From: Adlercreutzia equolifaciens DSM 19450
GTDB lineage: Bacteria > Actinomycetota > Coriobacteriia > Coriobacteriales > Eggerthellaceae
Direction of reading: 5' to 3'
Length of the DNA stretch: 64,000 bases
Assembly (NCBI RefSeq): GCF_000478885.1
Contig: NC_022567.1
Span: forward strand, 1,054,001 to 1,118,000
Positions 42,784 through 50,997 of the stretch are shown piece after piece; positions within the stretch are counted from its first letter, which is position 1, and each line of letters opens with the position of its first letter. The notes beneath the pieces are model-generated. The model searched no databases, was not told the DNA's origin, and saw only the letters and a list, made by a program, of their open reading frames with translations. Position numbers and translations under genes: made by a program.

Positions 42784-44967
42784 TTGCCCATTGATCGGGA
42801 AAAAGCTACGCTCTCGCTGGACGAGCCCGTGTCCCGGGTTCGTCTGGTCAGCCCTGCGCGGGCTGCGGCGCTCGAGAAGCTCGGCGTGCGCACGCTGCGC
42901 GATTTGCTGACGCACTTCCCCCGATCCTACATCGACCTTTCCCAGGTGGAGACCTGCGGTACCGCTCGTATCGGGGAGGTCTGCACCATTCGCGGCACAG
43001 TGCACGAGATCAAGCTGAAGAAGCCCCGCTACAATCTCAAGCTCGTGGAGATCGCGCTTGTGGACGGCACGGGCATCCTTATGGTCACCTGCTTTCGCCA
43101 GCCGTGGCTGATGGATCAGGTGAAGGCGGGGGATGCGGTGGCCGTCTCGGGCAAGGTGACCTTCGACTACGGCTACAAGCGCATGACCAATCCCTTCATC
43201 GAGGTGATCGGGGAAGGCGAGGAGGTCACCGGTTCGGTGGTGCCAGTGCATCCGGCCACCGAGAAGCTCACGGCGGCCTGGGTGCGACGCATCGTGGCCA
43301 ACGGATTGGAAGCCGCCGAGGGGCTTTTCGACCCGCTGCCTTTGGGGCTGCGCCTGCGCTACCGGCTCATGAGCCGGAACGCCGCGCTGCGCGCCATCCA
43401 CTTCCCGCGCACCATGGCAGAAGCCGACGAGGCGCGCCGGCGACTCGTCTACGAGGAGCTGCTGTATTTGGAGCTGTTCCTCATGCAGGAGGGCGCCGCC
43501 CGCAGCGCCGGGTGCGTGCCCCACGCCCACGTGGTGGACGGCCCGCGGCTTGCCGCTTTCGCCTCCTCGCTTCCCTTCGAGCTCACCGGCGAGCAGCAGC
43601 GGGCGCGCGGCGAGATTCTTTCCGCCCTGGCCGCGCCGACGGTGGCCAACCATATGCTTCTGGGAGACGTGGGCACCGGCAAGACCGTCGTGGCGGGCCA
43701 CGCCCTGGCCGCTGCCGCCGATTCCGAGGGACAGGCCATGCTCCTCGCGCCCACGGAAGTGCTCGCCCGCCAGCACATGGAGGGCCTGGGCGAGCGTTTG
43801 GAAGGCGCCGGGGCGCGCGTCGCCCTGCTCACGGGCTCCACGCCCTCTGGCGAGCGAGCCGCTATTGTGGAAGGCTTCGCCTCCGGGGAGGTGGACGTGC
43901 TCATCGGCACTCACGCGCTGCTCTCCGACGACGTCGTGCCGCGCAACCTCACCCTGGCGGTCATCGACGAGCAGCAGCGCTTCGGCGTCGATCAACGGGC
44001 GAAGCTTCTGGAAAAGGGCGAGGCGCCCGACGCGCTGTACCTGACGGCCACGCCCATCCCGCGTACCTTGGCGCTCGCGCTCTACGGCAATCTCACCTTG
44101 TCCTACATCAAGCACCGCCCCCACGACAGCGCGCGGCGCACGACGCGGGTGCTCTCCCGCGAGCAGCAGGGAGACGCCTTCGAGGCGGCTCGCGAGGCGC
44201 TCGCGCGCGGTGAGCAGGTCTTCGTCGTCTGCCCGCTCGTGGGCAAGGACGCCGAGGCGCGCGATGCCAAGGCGGCGGGACGCGCGCGCGAGGCCGATGC
44301 GGCGGGGGAGGAGTACCACCCGGCCGTGGCCATCGAGGACGATGCCGATCTCGCCGGCGACGATGTGACGGCGGCTACCCGCGAGGCCGAGATGCTGCAG
44401 CGCACCACCTTCGCCGACTGGACGGTGGGGCTGCTTCACGGCGGCATGGGCGCTGAGGCCAAGCGCGAGGTCATGGAGCAGTTCCGCAAAGGCGAGGTCC
44501 AGGTGCTCGTGGCCACGACGGTCATCGAGGTGGGCGTCGATGTTCCCAACGCCACGGTCATGATCGTCCAGGACGCCGACCGCTTCGGACTCGCCCAGCT
44601 GCACCAGCTGCGTGGACGTGTGGGCCGCGGCGAGAAGGCGGCTGAGGTGTTCCTCGTCTCCGCTTCCCAGCGTGAGGAGTCGCTCGCGCGTCTGGCGGCC
44701 ATGGAGAGCACCGACGACGGCTTCGAGTTGGCCGCCTTCGACCTGTCGCTGCGCCGCGAGGGCGATATCCTCGGGAACCGCCAGCACGGCGCCAGCGGGC
44801 TGAAGCTCGTGAACATCATGCGCGACGGCGCCGTCATCGAGGCCGCCCGCGCCGACGCCCAGGCCCTTCTGGAGGTGGATCCGAACTTGGAGGAGCCCGA
44901 CCACGTCGCCCTGGCTCGCGAGGTCCGCCTCGCCTTCGCCCACGAGTCCGCCATCGTCGGCGGCTAG
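42784..44967 (+). CDS. recG: ATP-dependent DNA helicase RecG
   Basis: A branch-migration helicase for stalled forks and Holliday junctions, 727 residues. The N-terminal wedge domain contains the OB-fold region (IRGTVHEIKLKK). The helicase core has Walker A LLGDVGTGKTVVAG, DEQQ at motif II (family usually DEQH), TATPIPRTLAL and the motif VI region LRGRVGRGEKAA. The TTG start at 42784 gives the expected length; the ribosome-binding site AGAAAGAAG is modest. A short insertion rich in Ala/Glu/Asp lies near residues 490-530. Confidence 0.95.
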   Translation: MPIDREKATLSLDEPVSRVRLVSPARAAALEKLGVRTLRDLLTHFPRSYIDLSQVETCGTARIGEVCTIRGTVHEIKLKKPRYNLKLVEIALVDGTGILMVTCFRQPWLMDQVKAGDAVAVSGKVTFDYGYKRMTNPFIEVIGEGEEVTGSVVPVHPATEKLTAAWVRRIVANGLEAAEGLFDPLPLGLRLRYRLMSRNAALRAIHFPRTMAEADEARRRLVYEELLYLELFLMQEGAARSAGCVPHAHVVDGPRLAAFASSLPFELTGEQQRARGEILSALAAPTVANHMLLGDVGTGKTVVAGHALAAAADSEGQAMLLAPTEVLARQHMEGLGERLEGAGARVALLTGSTPSGERAAIVEGFASGEVDVLIGTHALLSDDVVPRNLTLAVIDEQQRFGVDQRAKLLEKGEAPDALYLTATPIPRTLALALYGNLTLSYIKHRPHDSARRTTRVLSREQQGDAFEAAREALARGEQVFVVCPLVGKDAEARDAKAAGRAREADAAGEEYHPAVAIEDDADLAGDDVTAATREAEMLQRTTFADWTVGLLHGGMGAEAKREVMEQFRKGEVQVLVATTVIEVGVDVPNATVMIVQDADRFGLAQLHQLRGRVGRGEKAAEVFLVSASQREESLARLAAMESTDDGFELAAFDLSLRREGDILGNRQHGASGLKLVNIMRDGAVIEAARADAQALLEVDPNLEEPDHVALAREVRLAFAHESAIVGG

Positions 44968-45044
44968 CCTCCGCTCTAACCCCTTCGGAGCGGTCGCAAC
45001 CGTTCCTGAACCCAGCGACTGCGGTCGCCCGTCCGACCCGACCC

Positions 45045-45070
45045 GTAGGGGGCGACCTTGGTCGCCCCTC
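45045..45070 (+). repeat. short palindromic repeat GTAGGGGG..., copy 4
   Basis: GTAGGGGGCGACC followed by TTGGTCGCCCCTC, identical to the reverse complement of 15994-16019. It lies 22 bp before the rsmD start and just before its ribosome-binding site. Confidence 0.65.
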
Positions 45071-45092
45071 CTCAAGCGAGAAGGAGACACCA

Positions 45093-45677
45093 ATGCGCAT
45101 CATCGCCGGAGAATTCCGGGGCCGCAAGCTGGACGCCCCCAGAGGCGACGGCACCCGCCCCACCACCGACCGCGTCCGCGAGTCGCTCATGAGCGCGCTC
45201 GTTTCCCTGCGCGACGGCCTCGACGGCGCGGTGGTGCTGGACGCCTTCGCGGGTTCGGGGGCCCTGTCCCTGGAGGCTCTTTCCCGCGGCGCCGATACGG
45301 CCGTGCTCTGCGAGCGCGACCGGGACGCCGCCGCCGTCATCGAGCGCAACATCACCGCCCTGCGTCTGGGTCGCGATCGGGCGCGCCTCGTGCGCGGCGA
45401 TGTCCTCAAGCGCGGTGCGGCGGCGCCCGGGCGTCCCTTCGACCTCGTCTTCCTCGATCCTCCCTACGCCACCGATCCGGCGGAGATCTTCGGCCTCCTC
45501 GGCCGCCTCGGCGACGCAGGCGCCCTGGCCCGTGACCTCGTTGTCAGCTACGAACACGACGCCTCCGACGACGATGCCGTGGAGGCGCTGGCCGAATCGT
45601 CCGGCTACGAAATAGCCTCCCGCCGCCACTTCGGCGACACTACCCTCGATCTTTTGGAGCGTTTGTGCACGGAATGA
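45093..45677 (+). CDS. rsmD: 16S rRNA (guanine(966)-N(2))-methyltransferase RsmD
   Basis: A 194-residue Rossmann-fold methyltransferase. The N-terminus MRIIAGEFRGRKLDAP is the family signature, followed by RPTTDRVRESL. The SAM-binding LDAFAGSGALSLEALSRGA and the catalytic FLDPPYATDP (DPPY) are present. AAGGAGA lies upstream. The adenylyltransferase gene coaD, often next to rsmD, is not adjacent here. Confidence 0.94.
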   Translation: MRIIAGEFRGRKLDAPRGDGTRPTTDRVRESLMSALVSLRDGLDGAVVLDAFAGSGALSLEALSRGADTAVLCERDRDAAAVIERNITALRLGRDRARLVRGDVLKRGAAAPGRPFDLVFLDPPYATDPAEIFGLLGRLGDAGALARDLVVSYEHDASDDDAVEALAESSGYEIASRRHFGDTTLDLLERLCTE

Positions 45678-45797
45678 GGGGGGTATTCCATAGTTTTTCC
45701 ATCATGGTAGAATGGTAAAACTTAGCGTGCACGACGTCTGTCCGCGCGTGTCCAAATGGGGCCGCGGGGCGATGCGATATAGTCAGGAAGGAACAAC

Positions 45798-46256
45798 ATG
45801 GACGAAACCGGAGTACTTGGGCTGCTCGAAGAGCTCTCGATCCTCTTGGAGGACTCGAAGCCGGTCTTCGGCAAGAATAACCTTCGCCAGGTCGATATCG
45901 CCGCCGCCTTCGACATCATGGACGAGATCCGCGACCTGTTCCCGGCGGAGTTCTCCCAGGCCCGCCAGATCGTGCGCGAGCGCCAGAGCCTTCTGGACGA
46001 CGCCGAGGTCGAGGCCAATCGCATGATCGAGGACGCCCGCAGCCAGGCGATCACCATCGCCTCCGAGCAGGAGATCGTGCGCATCTCCCAGCAGCAGGCC
46101 GACACCATCCTGGCCGATGCCCGCGAGCTGGAGCGACAGACCCGCGCCGGCGCCGAGGACTACGCCGACGAGGTGTTCGGGCACATCGAGCAGAGCCTCG
46201 ACACGCTGCTGAACAACACGCGCCGCTGCCGCGATCGCCTGAACGCCGCCCGCTAG
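45798..46256 (+). CDS. SepIVA/DivIVA-like coiled-coil protein
   Basis: A 152-residue, highly charged helical protein. The N-terminal part (VLGLLEELSILLEDSKPV... DIMDEIRDLFPAEFSQARQI) precedes a long heptad region (about residues 55-150). The pattern and gene order (this gene, then DUF177, then rpmF/rnc/smc) match mycobacterial SepIVA, an essential septation protein, although SepIVA is longer (about 245 residues). A role in division or polar growth is therefore inferred. GGAAGGA precedes the ATG; a TATAGT hexamer lies at 45778-45783. Confidence 0.7.
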   Translation: MDETGVLGLLEELSILLEDSKPVFGKNNLRQVDIAAAFDIMDEIRDLFPAEFSQARQIVRERQSLLDDAEVEANRMIEDARSQAITIASEQEIVRISQQQADTILADARELERQTRAGAEDYADEVFGHIEQSLDTLLNNTRRCRDRLNAAR

Positions 46257-46290
46257 GCTGCGTGGCGCCAGTAAACAAGCAAGTGACGAG

Positions 46291-46321
46291 GGCGCGCCGT
46301 CTGTGGCGCGTCTTCTTTTTT
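46291..46321 (+). terminator. intrinsic terminator after the SepIVA-like gene
   Basis: The stem GGCGCGCC/GGCGCGTC (one mismatch) with a 6-base loop is followed by TTCTTTTTT. Confidence 0.7.
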
Positions 46322-46325
46322 GGAA

Positions 46326-46455
46326 GTAAATGCCACTTCGACCTAGAAATGGCATGTGACGATGCCACTTCATGGCCGAAATGGCACGATTTGAGTCAAA
46401 AAGGGCCGTTTTCGTGACGGCTCGCATGCCATTTCGGGGTCGAAGTGGCATTTAC
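46326..46455. repeat. 31-bp inverted repeat pair upstream of DUF177
   Basis: GTAAATGCCACTTCGACC... (46326-46356) and its reverse complement with two mismatches (46425-46455) flank 68 bp. That interior itself contains TGCCA...TGGCA and further TGCCACTTC/GAAATGGCA pieces. The right arm ends 16 bp before the DUF177 ATG. It is unlike the GCTCAGACAG elements. Confidence 0.75.
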
Positions 46456-46471
46456 GGAAAGGAATTAGAAA

Positions 46472-47029
46472 ATGGCTACGGATGCCACGGCGATTATCGC
46501 CATTCCCGAGGCGCTGCTGGAGACGGCGGCGACCCGGCATTTCGAAGGAACGCTCGATCTGGCCGAGCTGGCCGCCGGCCCCGACACCTACACCTTCGCC
46601 GCGCCCGTCACCTGGTCGGTGGAGGCCACCAACACCGGCGACGCCATCCTCGTCCAGGGAACGGCCGCGGGCGACGCCACGACCCAGTGCGCCCGCTGCC
46701 TGGAGGACGTGACCTATGGCTTGGAGGGCGACATCGAGGGATACTTCCTCATCGGCGGCGAGGAGGAAGCGGAGACGCCGGAGGATATGGAAGGCGACGA
46801 GTTCGACTTCCTGCCCGACAACCGCAAGATCGATCTGGTGCCGCTCATCGTGGCGGCCCTGCTGCTCGAGGTGCCGCTCGTGCCCCTGTGCGACGACGAC
46901 TGCAAGGGGCTGTGCCCCCAGTGCGGCGCCAACCTGAACGAGGGGCCCTGCGGCTGCTCCCGCGACGAGGCAGACGTGGAGGCGAGCCCGTTCGCGGCTC
47001 TCAAGAACTTCGACTTCGGCGACAAGTAG
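46472..47029 (+). CDS. DUF177 (YceD) family protein
   Basis: A 185-residue protein linked by context to ribosome or rRNA maturation. A central CARCLEDV motif is characteristic. The C-terminus carries a cysteine cluster, CKGLCPQCGANLNEGPCGC, probably a zinc site. An acidic stretch lies near residues 95-110. In most genomes yceD immediately precedes rpmF; here a ClC channel gene separates them. GGAAAGGA lies upstream. Confidence 0.85.
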   Translation: MATDATAIIAIPEALLETAATRHFEGTLDLAELAAGPDTYTFAAPVTWSVEATNTGDAILVQGTAAGDATTQCARCLEDVTYGLEGDIEGYFLIGGEEEAETPEDMEGDEFDFLPDNRKIDLVPLIVAALLLEVPLVPLCDDDCKGLCPQCGANLNEGPCGCSRDEADVEASPFAALKNFDFGDK

Positions 47030-47165
47030 AAGATCCGGTCCATAACGGCTTTTCAACGAAGGGCGGCGCGGCGGAAACGCTTCGCCGCCCTTCGGGCTAT
47101 GAGTGCGAAAGGTCGTCTAAAGTTGTCCCGTACGGTTCGGATGCGTGAAAGCGAGGAGGCATGCG

Positions 47166-48527
47166 GTGAAAGGGGCATCGAGCGCGCAGGTGCTGCGCCA
47201 CGGGGTGTTCGCCGTGGCCGTCGGCGTCGTGGGGGCGGCGGCCTCGGTGGTGCTGTGCCTCGTTGTCGGCTGGGCCTACGATCTCGTCTGCGCCCATGGC
47301 TGGCTACTGTACCTCCTGCCCATTTTCGCGGTGGCGAGCCTTCTGCTGTACCGCGCCCTGAGGCTTCCGCTGGACACCACGACGCACACGGTGATAAACG
47401 ATATCTGCGCCGATCGCCCCATCTCGCCCGCGCTCGCCCCGGGCATTCTGCTCGGCACGGCGCTTTCCATTCTCGGAGGCGCCTCGGTGGGCAAGGAGGC
47501 GGCCGCCCTGCACATGGGGGCGTCGCTGGGCGATCTTGTCGCGCGCCCTTTGAAGCTGCGGCCCTTGAGGGGGGTTTGGAAGGGCGGAAGCCGTGCCGAC
47601 GGCGCAGGTGGCACGAGCGGCGGTGACGGCGCAGTTGGGAGCGCGGGCGCCAGCGGAGGCGCAGGCAACGGCGGAGGCGCCAGCGGCGGCGTGCACGCCT
47701 ATGCCGCCTCCTGCGGCATGGCAGCGTGCTTCGCGGCGCTGTTCTTCGCGCCCTTGGGGTCGACGGCCTTCGTCGTCGAGCTCTCTCGCTACGACCGCTC
47801 GGTTTGGCGGCATGCGCCCTTCATGCTGCTGGCGTGCTTCGTGGCCTTCGGCTTGGCGAGCATCATCGGCATCGGCGATGTCATCCCCAAGGTGCCGCTG
47901 CCTGCGCTGTCGTGGCCCGTTGTCGGCCAATGCGTCGTGATCGCCGTCGCCTGTGCGCTGGTGGGAACCGTCTACATTCAAATCATCGACGGCGCCCAGC
48001 GCCTCACCAAGCGCATCTCGCAGAACTACTATCTGTGGGCGGCCCTGGGCGGCGTGCTCATGGCGGTGCTGGTCACGCTGTTCGATTGGCGCGGGTTCGA
48101 GGGCACGGGTGCCAACCTGCTCTCCGACGCTCTGGCCGGCCGCGCCGGCGGATGGACCTTCGCCGTGAAAGCGCTGCTCACCATCGTGTGCCTCGGGCTT
48201 TGGCTGCGCGGCGGCGAGATCATGCCCACCTTCACTGTGGGCGCGCTGCTCGGCGCGAGCTGCACGGTCATGACCCAGGGCGATCCGGCCTTCTCGGCGG
48301 CTGTGGGGCTCGTCGCCTTCTTCGCCGCCATGAGCCGCTGCCCGGTGACCGCCTTCCTCATGGGCTGCGAGATTTTCGGCTGGGCCGGCGCGCCCGCGTT
48401 CGCTTTGGCCGTGGCCGTCGCCTTCTCCCTCGGCCGCGACGTGGGATTGTACGGGCGCGGGGCCACCGGCATTCTGAAGCGCGCGACTTCGGCGGCGCGG
48501 GCGCGCCTTGTCGTGAAGAAGCCGTGA
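47166..48527 (+). CDS. ClC-family chloride channel/antiporter
   Basis: A 453-residue polytopic membrane protein. ClC motifs are present in modified form: GGASVGKEAAALHMGASLGD (usually GKEGPxxxxG) and GGEIMPTFTVGALLGA (GxFxP region). A glycine/alanine/serine-rich insert of about 40 residues (around 137-178) lies between the conserved helices, likely an extended loop. The start is GTG 47166, with GAGGAGG 7 bp upstream; GTG 47145 is an alternative but has no ribosome-binding site. Transported ion and mechanism (channel or H+ exchange) are not determinable here. It interrupts the usual DUF177-rpmF pair. Confidence 0.85.
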   Translation: MKGASSAQVLRHGVFAVAVGVVGAAASVVLCLVVGWAYDLVCAHGWLLYLLPIFAVASLLLYRALRLPLDTTTHTVINDICADRPISPALAPGILLGTALSILGGASVGKEAAALHMGASLGDLVARPLKLRPLRGVWKGGSRADGAGGTSGGDGAVGSAGASGGAGNGGGASGGVHAYAASCGMAACFAALFFAPLGSTAFVVELSRYDRSVWRHAPFMLLACFVAFGLASIIGIGDVIPKVPLPALSWPVVGQCVVIAVACALVGTVYIQIIDGAQRLTKRISQNYYLWAALGGVLMAVLVTLFDWRGFEGTGANLLSDALAGRAGGWTFAVKALLTIVCLGLWLRGGEIMPTFTVGALLGASCTVMTQGDPAFSAAVGLVAFFAAMSRCPVTAFLMGCEIFGWAGAPAFALAVAVAFSLGRDVGLYGRGATGILKRATSAARARLVVKKP

Positions 48528-48555
48528 CCGCTGGCGAATTCGTGGGAAATTGCCC

Positions 48556-48584
48556 TTGCGGGGCCGCGTGCGGTTGGGTATCAT
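48556..48584 (+). promoter_or_regulatory. putative rpmF promoter
   Basis: TTGCGG (48556-48561), a 17-base spacer, then TATCAT (48579-48584), about 73 bp before rpmF. Confidence 0.4.
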
Positions 48585-48656
48585 ATCAGATCGTGCGTTT
48601 ACAGAAGAAGTTGTGAACGGCACCCGCTGTTCCCAGCTATAGAAGGAGTAATCGAG

Positions 48657-48836
48657 ATGGCAGTACCTAAGCGCAAAATGGGCCGTGCCCGTACCCACGC
48701 CCGTCGCAGCACCAACGACAAGATCGCGGCTCCCGCCCGCTCCATTTGCCCCCAGTGCGGCGAGGTGAAGCTTCCTCACCGCGTGTGCGGCAACTGCGGC
48801 TACTACCGCGACCGCGAGGTCATCGAGACCGAGTAG
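48657..48836 (+). CDS. rpmF: 50S ribosomal protein L32
   Basis: A 59-residue ribosomal protein. The N-terminus MAVPKRKMGRARTHARRS is the L32 signature. The zinc-ribbon pairs CPQC and CGNC are present, so this is the zinc-binding form. AGAAGGAG lies upstream. rpmF-plsX-rnc-smc is a classic order; plsX follows after a 227-bp gap with hairpins. Confidence 0.95.
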   Translation: MAVPKRKMGRARTHARRSTNDKIAAPARSICPQCGEVKLPHRVCGNCGYYRDREVIETE

Positions 48837-48852
48837 CTTTTGTGCGTGACGG

Positions 48853-48944
48853 TCGCGGAGGCGCCAGGTAGCCTCCGCGATGTCGGCAAAGCCTCCTCGC
48901 ATGCCAAGCTGGATAAGCCTGGTCTGCCAGGGGGCTTTTTGGCT
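48853..48944 (+). terminator. hairpins and intrinsic terminator after rpmF
   Basis: A perfect 10-bp stem TCGCGGAGGC/GCCTCCGCGA (48853-48880) is followed by AAGCCTGG-loop-CCAGGGGGCTT and a run of T residues (about 48917-48944). It probably ends most rpmF transcripts. Confidence 0.6.
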
Positions 48945-49063
48945 ATAGGCCCGTGCCTCCGACCGTGTCCGCAGGCTGTGCGGATAGGGCCGGATGCGCA
49001 GCGCCCGTGCAGCGAAAGACCCTGCCGCCCCGGGCGGCACATCGTTTTGAGGAGATACGCAAC

Positions 49064-50122
49064 GTGGCAGAACCAGTAACAATCGCCGTGGACGTCATGG
49101 GCGGTGACCGCGGCCCGGCCGTGGTGCTGCGCGGCGCCCTGCAGGCCCTTGAGGCCGATCCCGACTTGAGGCTCACGCTCGTCGGGCCGGCCGAGGAGGT
49201 GGAGCCCTTCGCCGCCGCTCACGATCGGGCGACGGCGCAGGTGGCCACCGAGGTCATCGAGATGGGGGAGCATCCGGCCGGCGCCGTGCGCGCCAAGAAG
49301 GACTCCTCCATCGTCGTGGGCTGCCGTCTCGTGAAGGAGGGCGCCGCCGACGGCTTCTTCTCCGCCGGCTCCACCGGCGCCTGCCTGGCCGCCGCCACCA
49401 TCGTCGTCGGGCGCATCAAGGGCGTGAAGCGCCCGGCCTTGGGCCAGGTCATTCCGGCTTGGGCCCGTCCGACCCTGCTCATCGACGTGGGGGCCAATGC
49501 CGACTGCAAGCCGGAGTACCTCGTGCAGTTCGCCCAGATGGGCGAGGTGTACATGAACGCTATCATGGGGGTGGAACATCCGAAGGTCGGTCTTCTGAAC
49601 ATCGGCGAGGAGGACACCAAGGGAGACCTGTTCGCCCAGGAGGCCCACCGTCTTTTGACCGAGGCCGTCCCCGCCTTCGCCGGAAACTGCGAGGGGGGCG
49701 ACCTCATGGCGGGCGACTTCGACGTGGTGGTCACCGACGGGTTCACCGGCAATGTCTGCCTGAAGACCATCGAGGGCACGGCCAAGACGCTCATGCGGAA
49801 CCTGAAGGCCGCGCTCATGTCCACGGCGCTTTCCAAAGTGGGGGCGCTGCTCGTGAAGGGCCCGCTCGGCGCGCTCAAAGAGAAGATGTCGCCGGACACC
49901 TACGGCGGCACGCCGCTGCTCGGTGTCAAGGGCGCCGTCATCGTGGGGCACGGCTCCTCCAACGAGACGGCCGTGAAGAACGGCATCGCCGTGGCCGCCG
50001 CCACGGTGCGCGCCCATGTGCCCGAGGTCATCGCCGAGCGCGTGGCCGCCGCGCCCGCGTCGGCTTCCGCGGCCGTTGGCGCCGAGGAGAAGGGGGAGGC
50101 CGCCGCCTCTGATGCCCGATGA
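49064..50122 (+). CDS. plsX: phosphate acyltransferase PlsX
   Basis: Converts acyl-ACP to acyl-phosphate, the substrate of PlsY. It is 352 residues long. Signatures are IAVDVMGGDRGPAVVL at the N-terminus, FFSAGSTGACLAAA, LIDVGANADCKPEYLVQFA, NIGEEDTKG, and GNVCLKTIEGTAKTLM. The C-terminal 25 residues are an Ala/Glu-rich tail. The start is GTG 49064 with GAGGAG upstream. The stop overlaps rnc by ATGA, so the two are coupled. Confidence 0.95.
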   Translation: MAEPVTIAVDVMGGDRGPAVVLRGALQALEADPDLRLTLVGPAEEVEPFAAAHDRATAQVATEVIEMGEHPAGAVRAKKDSSIVVGCRLVKEGAADGFFSAGSTGACLAAATIVVGRIKGVKRPALGQVIPAWARPTLLIDVGANADCKPEYLVQFAQMGEVYMNAIMGVEHPKVGLLNIGEEDTKGDLFAQEAHRLLTEAVPAFAGNCEGGDLMAGDFDVVVTDGFTGNVCLKTIEGTAKTLMRNLKAALMSTALSKVGALLVKGPLGALKEKMSPDTYGGTPLLGVKGAVIVGHGSSNETAVKNGIAVAAATVRAHVPEVIAERVAAAPASASAAVGAEEKGEAAASDAR

Positions 50123-50991
50123 GCCTCACCGCAGAACAGCAGACCAAGCTCGAGCGCGCCCAACAGATTGTGGGTCGCACCTTCGAGAACACCCAGTACC
50201 TGCTCTCGGCCATCACCCATCCTTCCGCCACCGAGGGTCGGGCCGTGAAATTCTCCTACGAGCGTCTGGAGTTCCTCGGCGATTCCATTCTGGGGGCTTT
50301 GGTGGCCAACGCCGCCTTCCATCAGTTCCCCGAACTGGACGAGGGCGGCCTCACGCGCATTAAGGTGGCCCTCGTCTCCGGGGCGAGCCTGTCGGAGGTG
50401 GCCGAGAAGCTCGGGTTCGCCGACGTCATCGTGTTCGGCTCATCGGAGACCGGCACGGGCCGGCGCGGGCTGCACTCGGCGCTCGAGAACGTCTACGAGG
50501 CCGTGGTGGCGGCGCTGTTCCTCGACGGCGGCCTCGATGCGGCGTGGGCCTTCGTCGATCGCACGCTCATGCCCAAGATGTCCCTCGAGCTTGCCCGCGA
50601 GCCGGAGAATCCCAAGAGCGCCCTGCAGGAGAAGCTGCAGGAGGGCGGCATCACGCCCACCTATCGGTTGGTGGAGACCCAAGGACCGCCCCACGACCGC
50701 ACCTTCGTCGCCCAGGTGTACGCCGGCGACAAGGGGCTCGCGCAGGGCGTCGGCCGCACGAAGAAGGAGGCCGAGAGCCAGGCGGCGAAATCCACGCTCG
50801 CGCGCCTCTCCGAGTTCTTCGGCATCGGCATGACCGAGGAGCAGGCCGCCGAGAAGGCGGCCGAGAAGGCGGCCCGGGCCGAGGAGAAGGCCGCCACGAA
50901 GGCGGCGCGGGTCGCCGAGCGCGAGGCTGCGGCCGCCGCGAAGGCCGCCGCGAGAGCCGAGCGCGCCGCCGCCAAGAAGAAGCAGGACTAG
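50119..50991 (+). CDS. rnc: ribonuclease III
   Basis: Double-strand-specific endoribonuclease for rRNA and mRNA processing. It is 290 residues long. The catalytic signature is ERLEFLGDSILGALVA near residue 48, with ENVYEAVVAALFLDGG. A dsRNA-binding domain occupies about residues 155-230 (NPKSALQEKLQEGG, KKEAESQAAKSTL). The last 55 residues form an unusual Ala/Glu/Lys/Arg-rich helical extension absent from most RNase III proteins (about 225-240 residues). It is 6 bp upstream of smc. Confidence 0.95.
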   Translation: MSLTAEQQTKLERAQQIVGRTFENTQYLLSAITHPSATEGRAVKFSYERLEFLGDSILGALVANAAFHQFPELDEGGLTRIKVALVSGASLSEVAEKLGFADVIVFGSSETGTGRRGLHSALENVYEAVVAALFLDGGLDAAWAFVDRTLMPKMSLELAREPENPKSALQEKLQEGGITPTYRLVETQGPPHDRTFVAQVYAGDKGLAQGVGRTKKEAESQAAKSTLARLSEFFGIGMTEEQAAEKAAEKAARAEEKAATKAARVAEREAAAAAKAAARAERAAAKKKQD

Positions 50992-50997
50992 GCGCCC

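Noticed and set aside
49024..49039. GCCGCCCCGGGCGGC palindrome before plsX
   Set aside because: Short GC palindromes are expected at this base composition, and it has no T tract or further copies.
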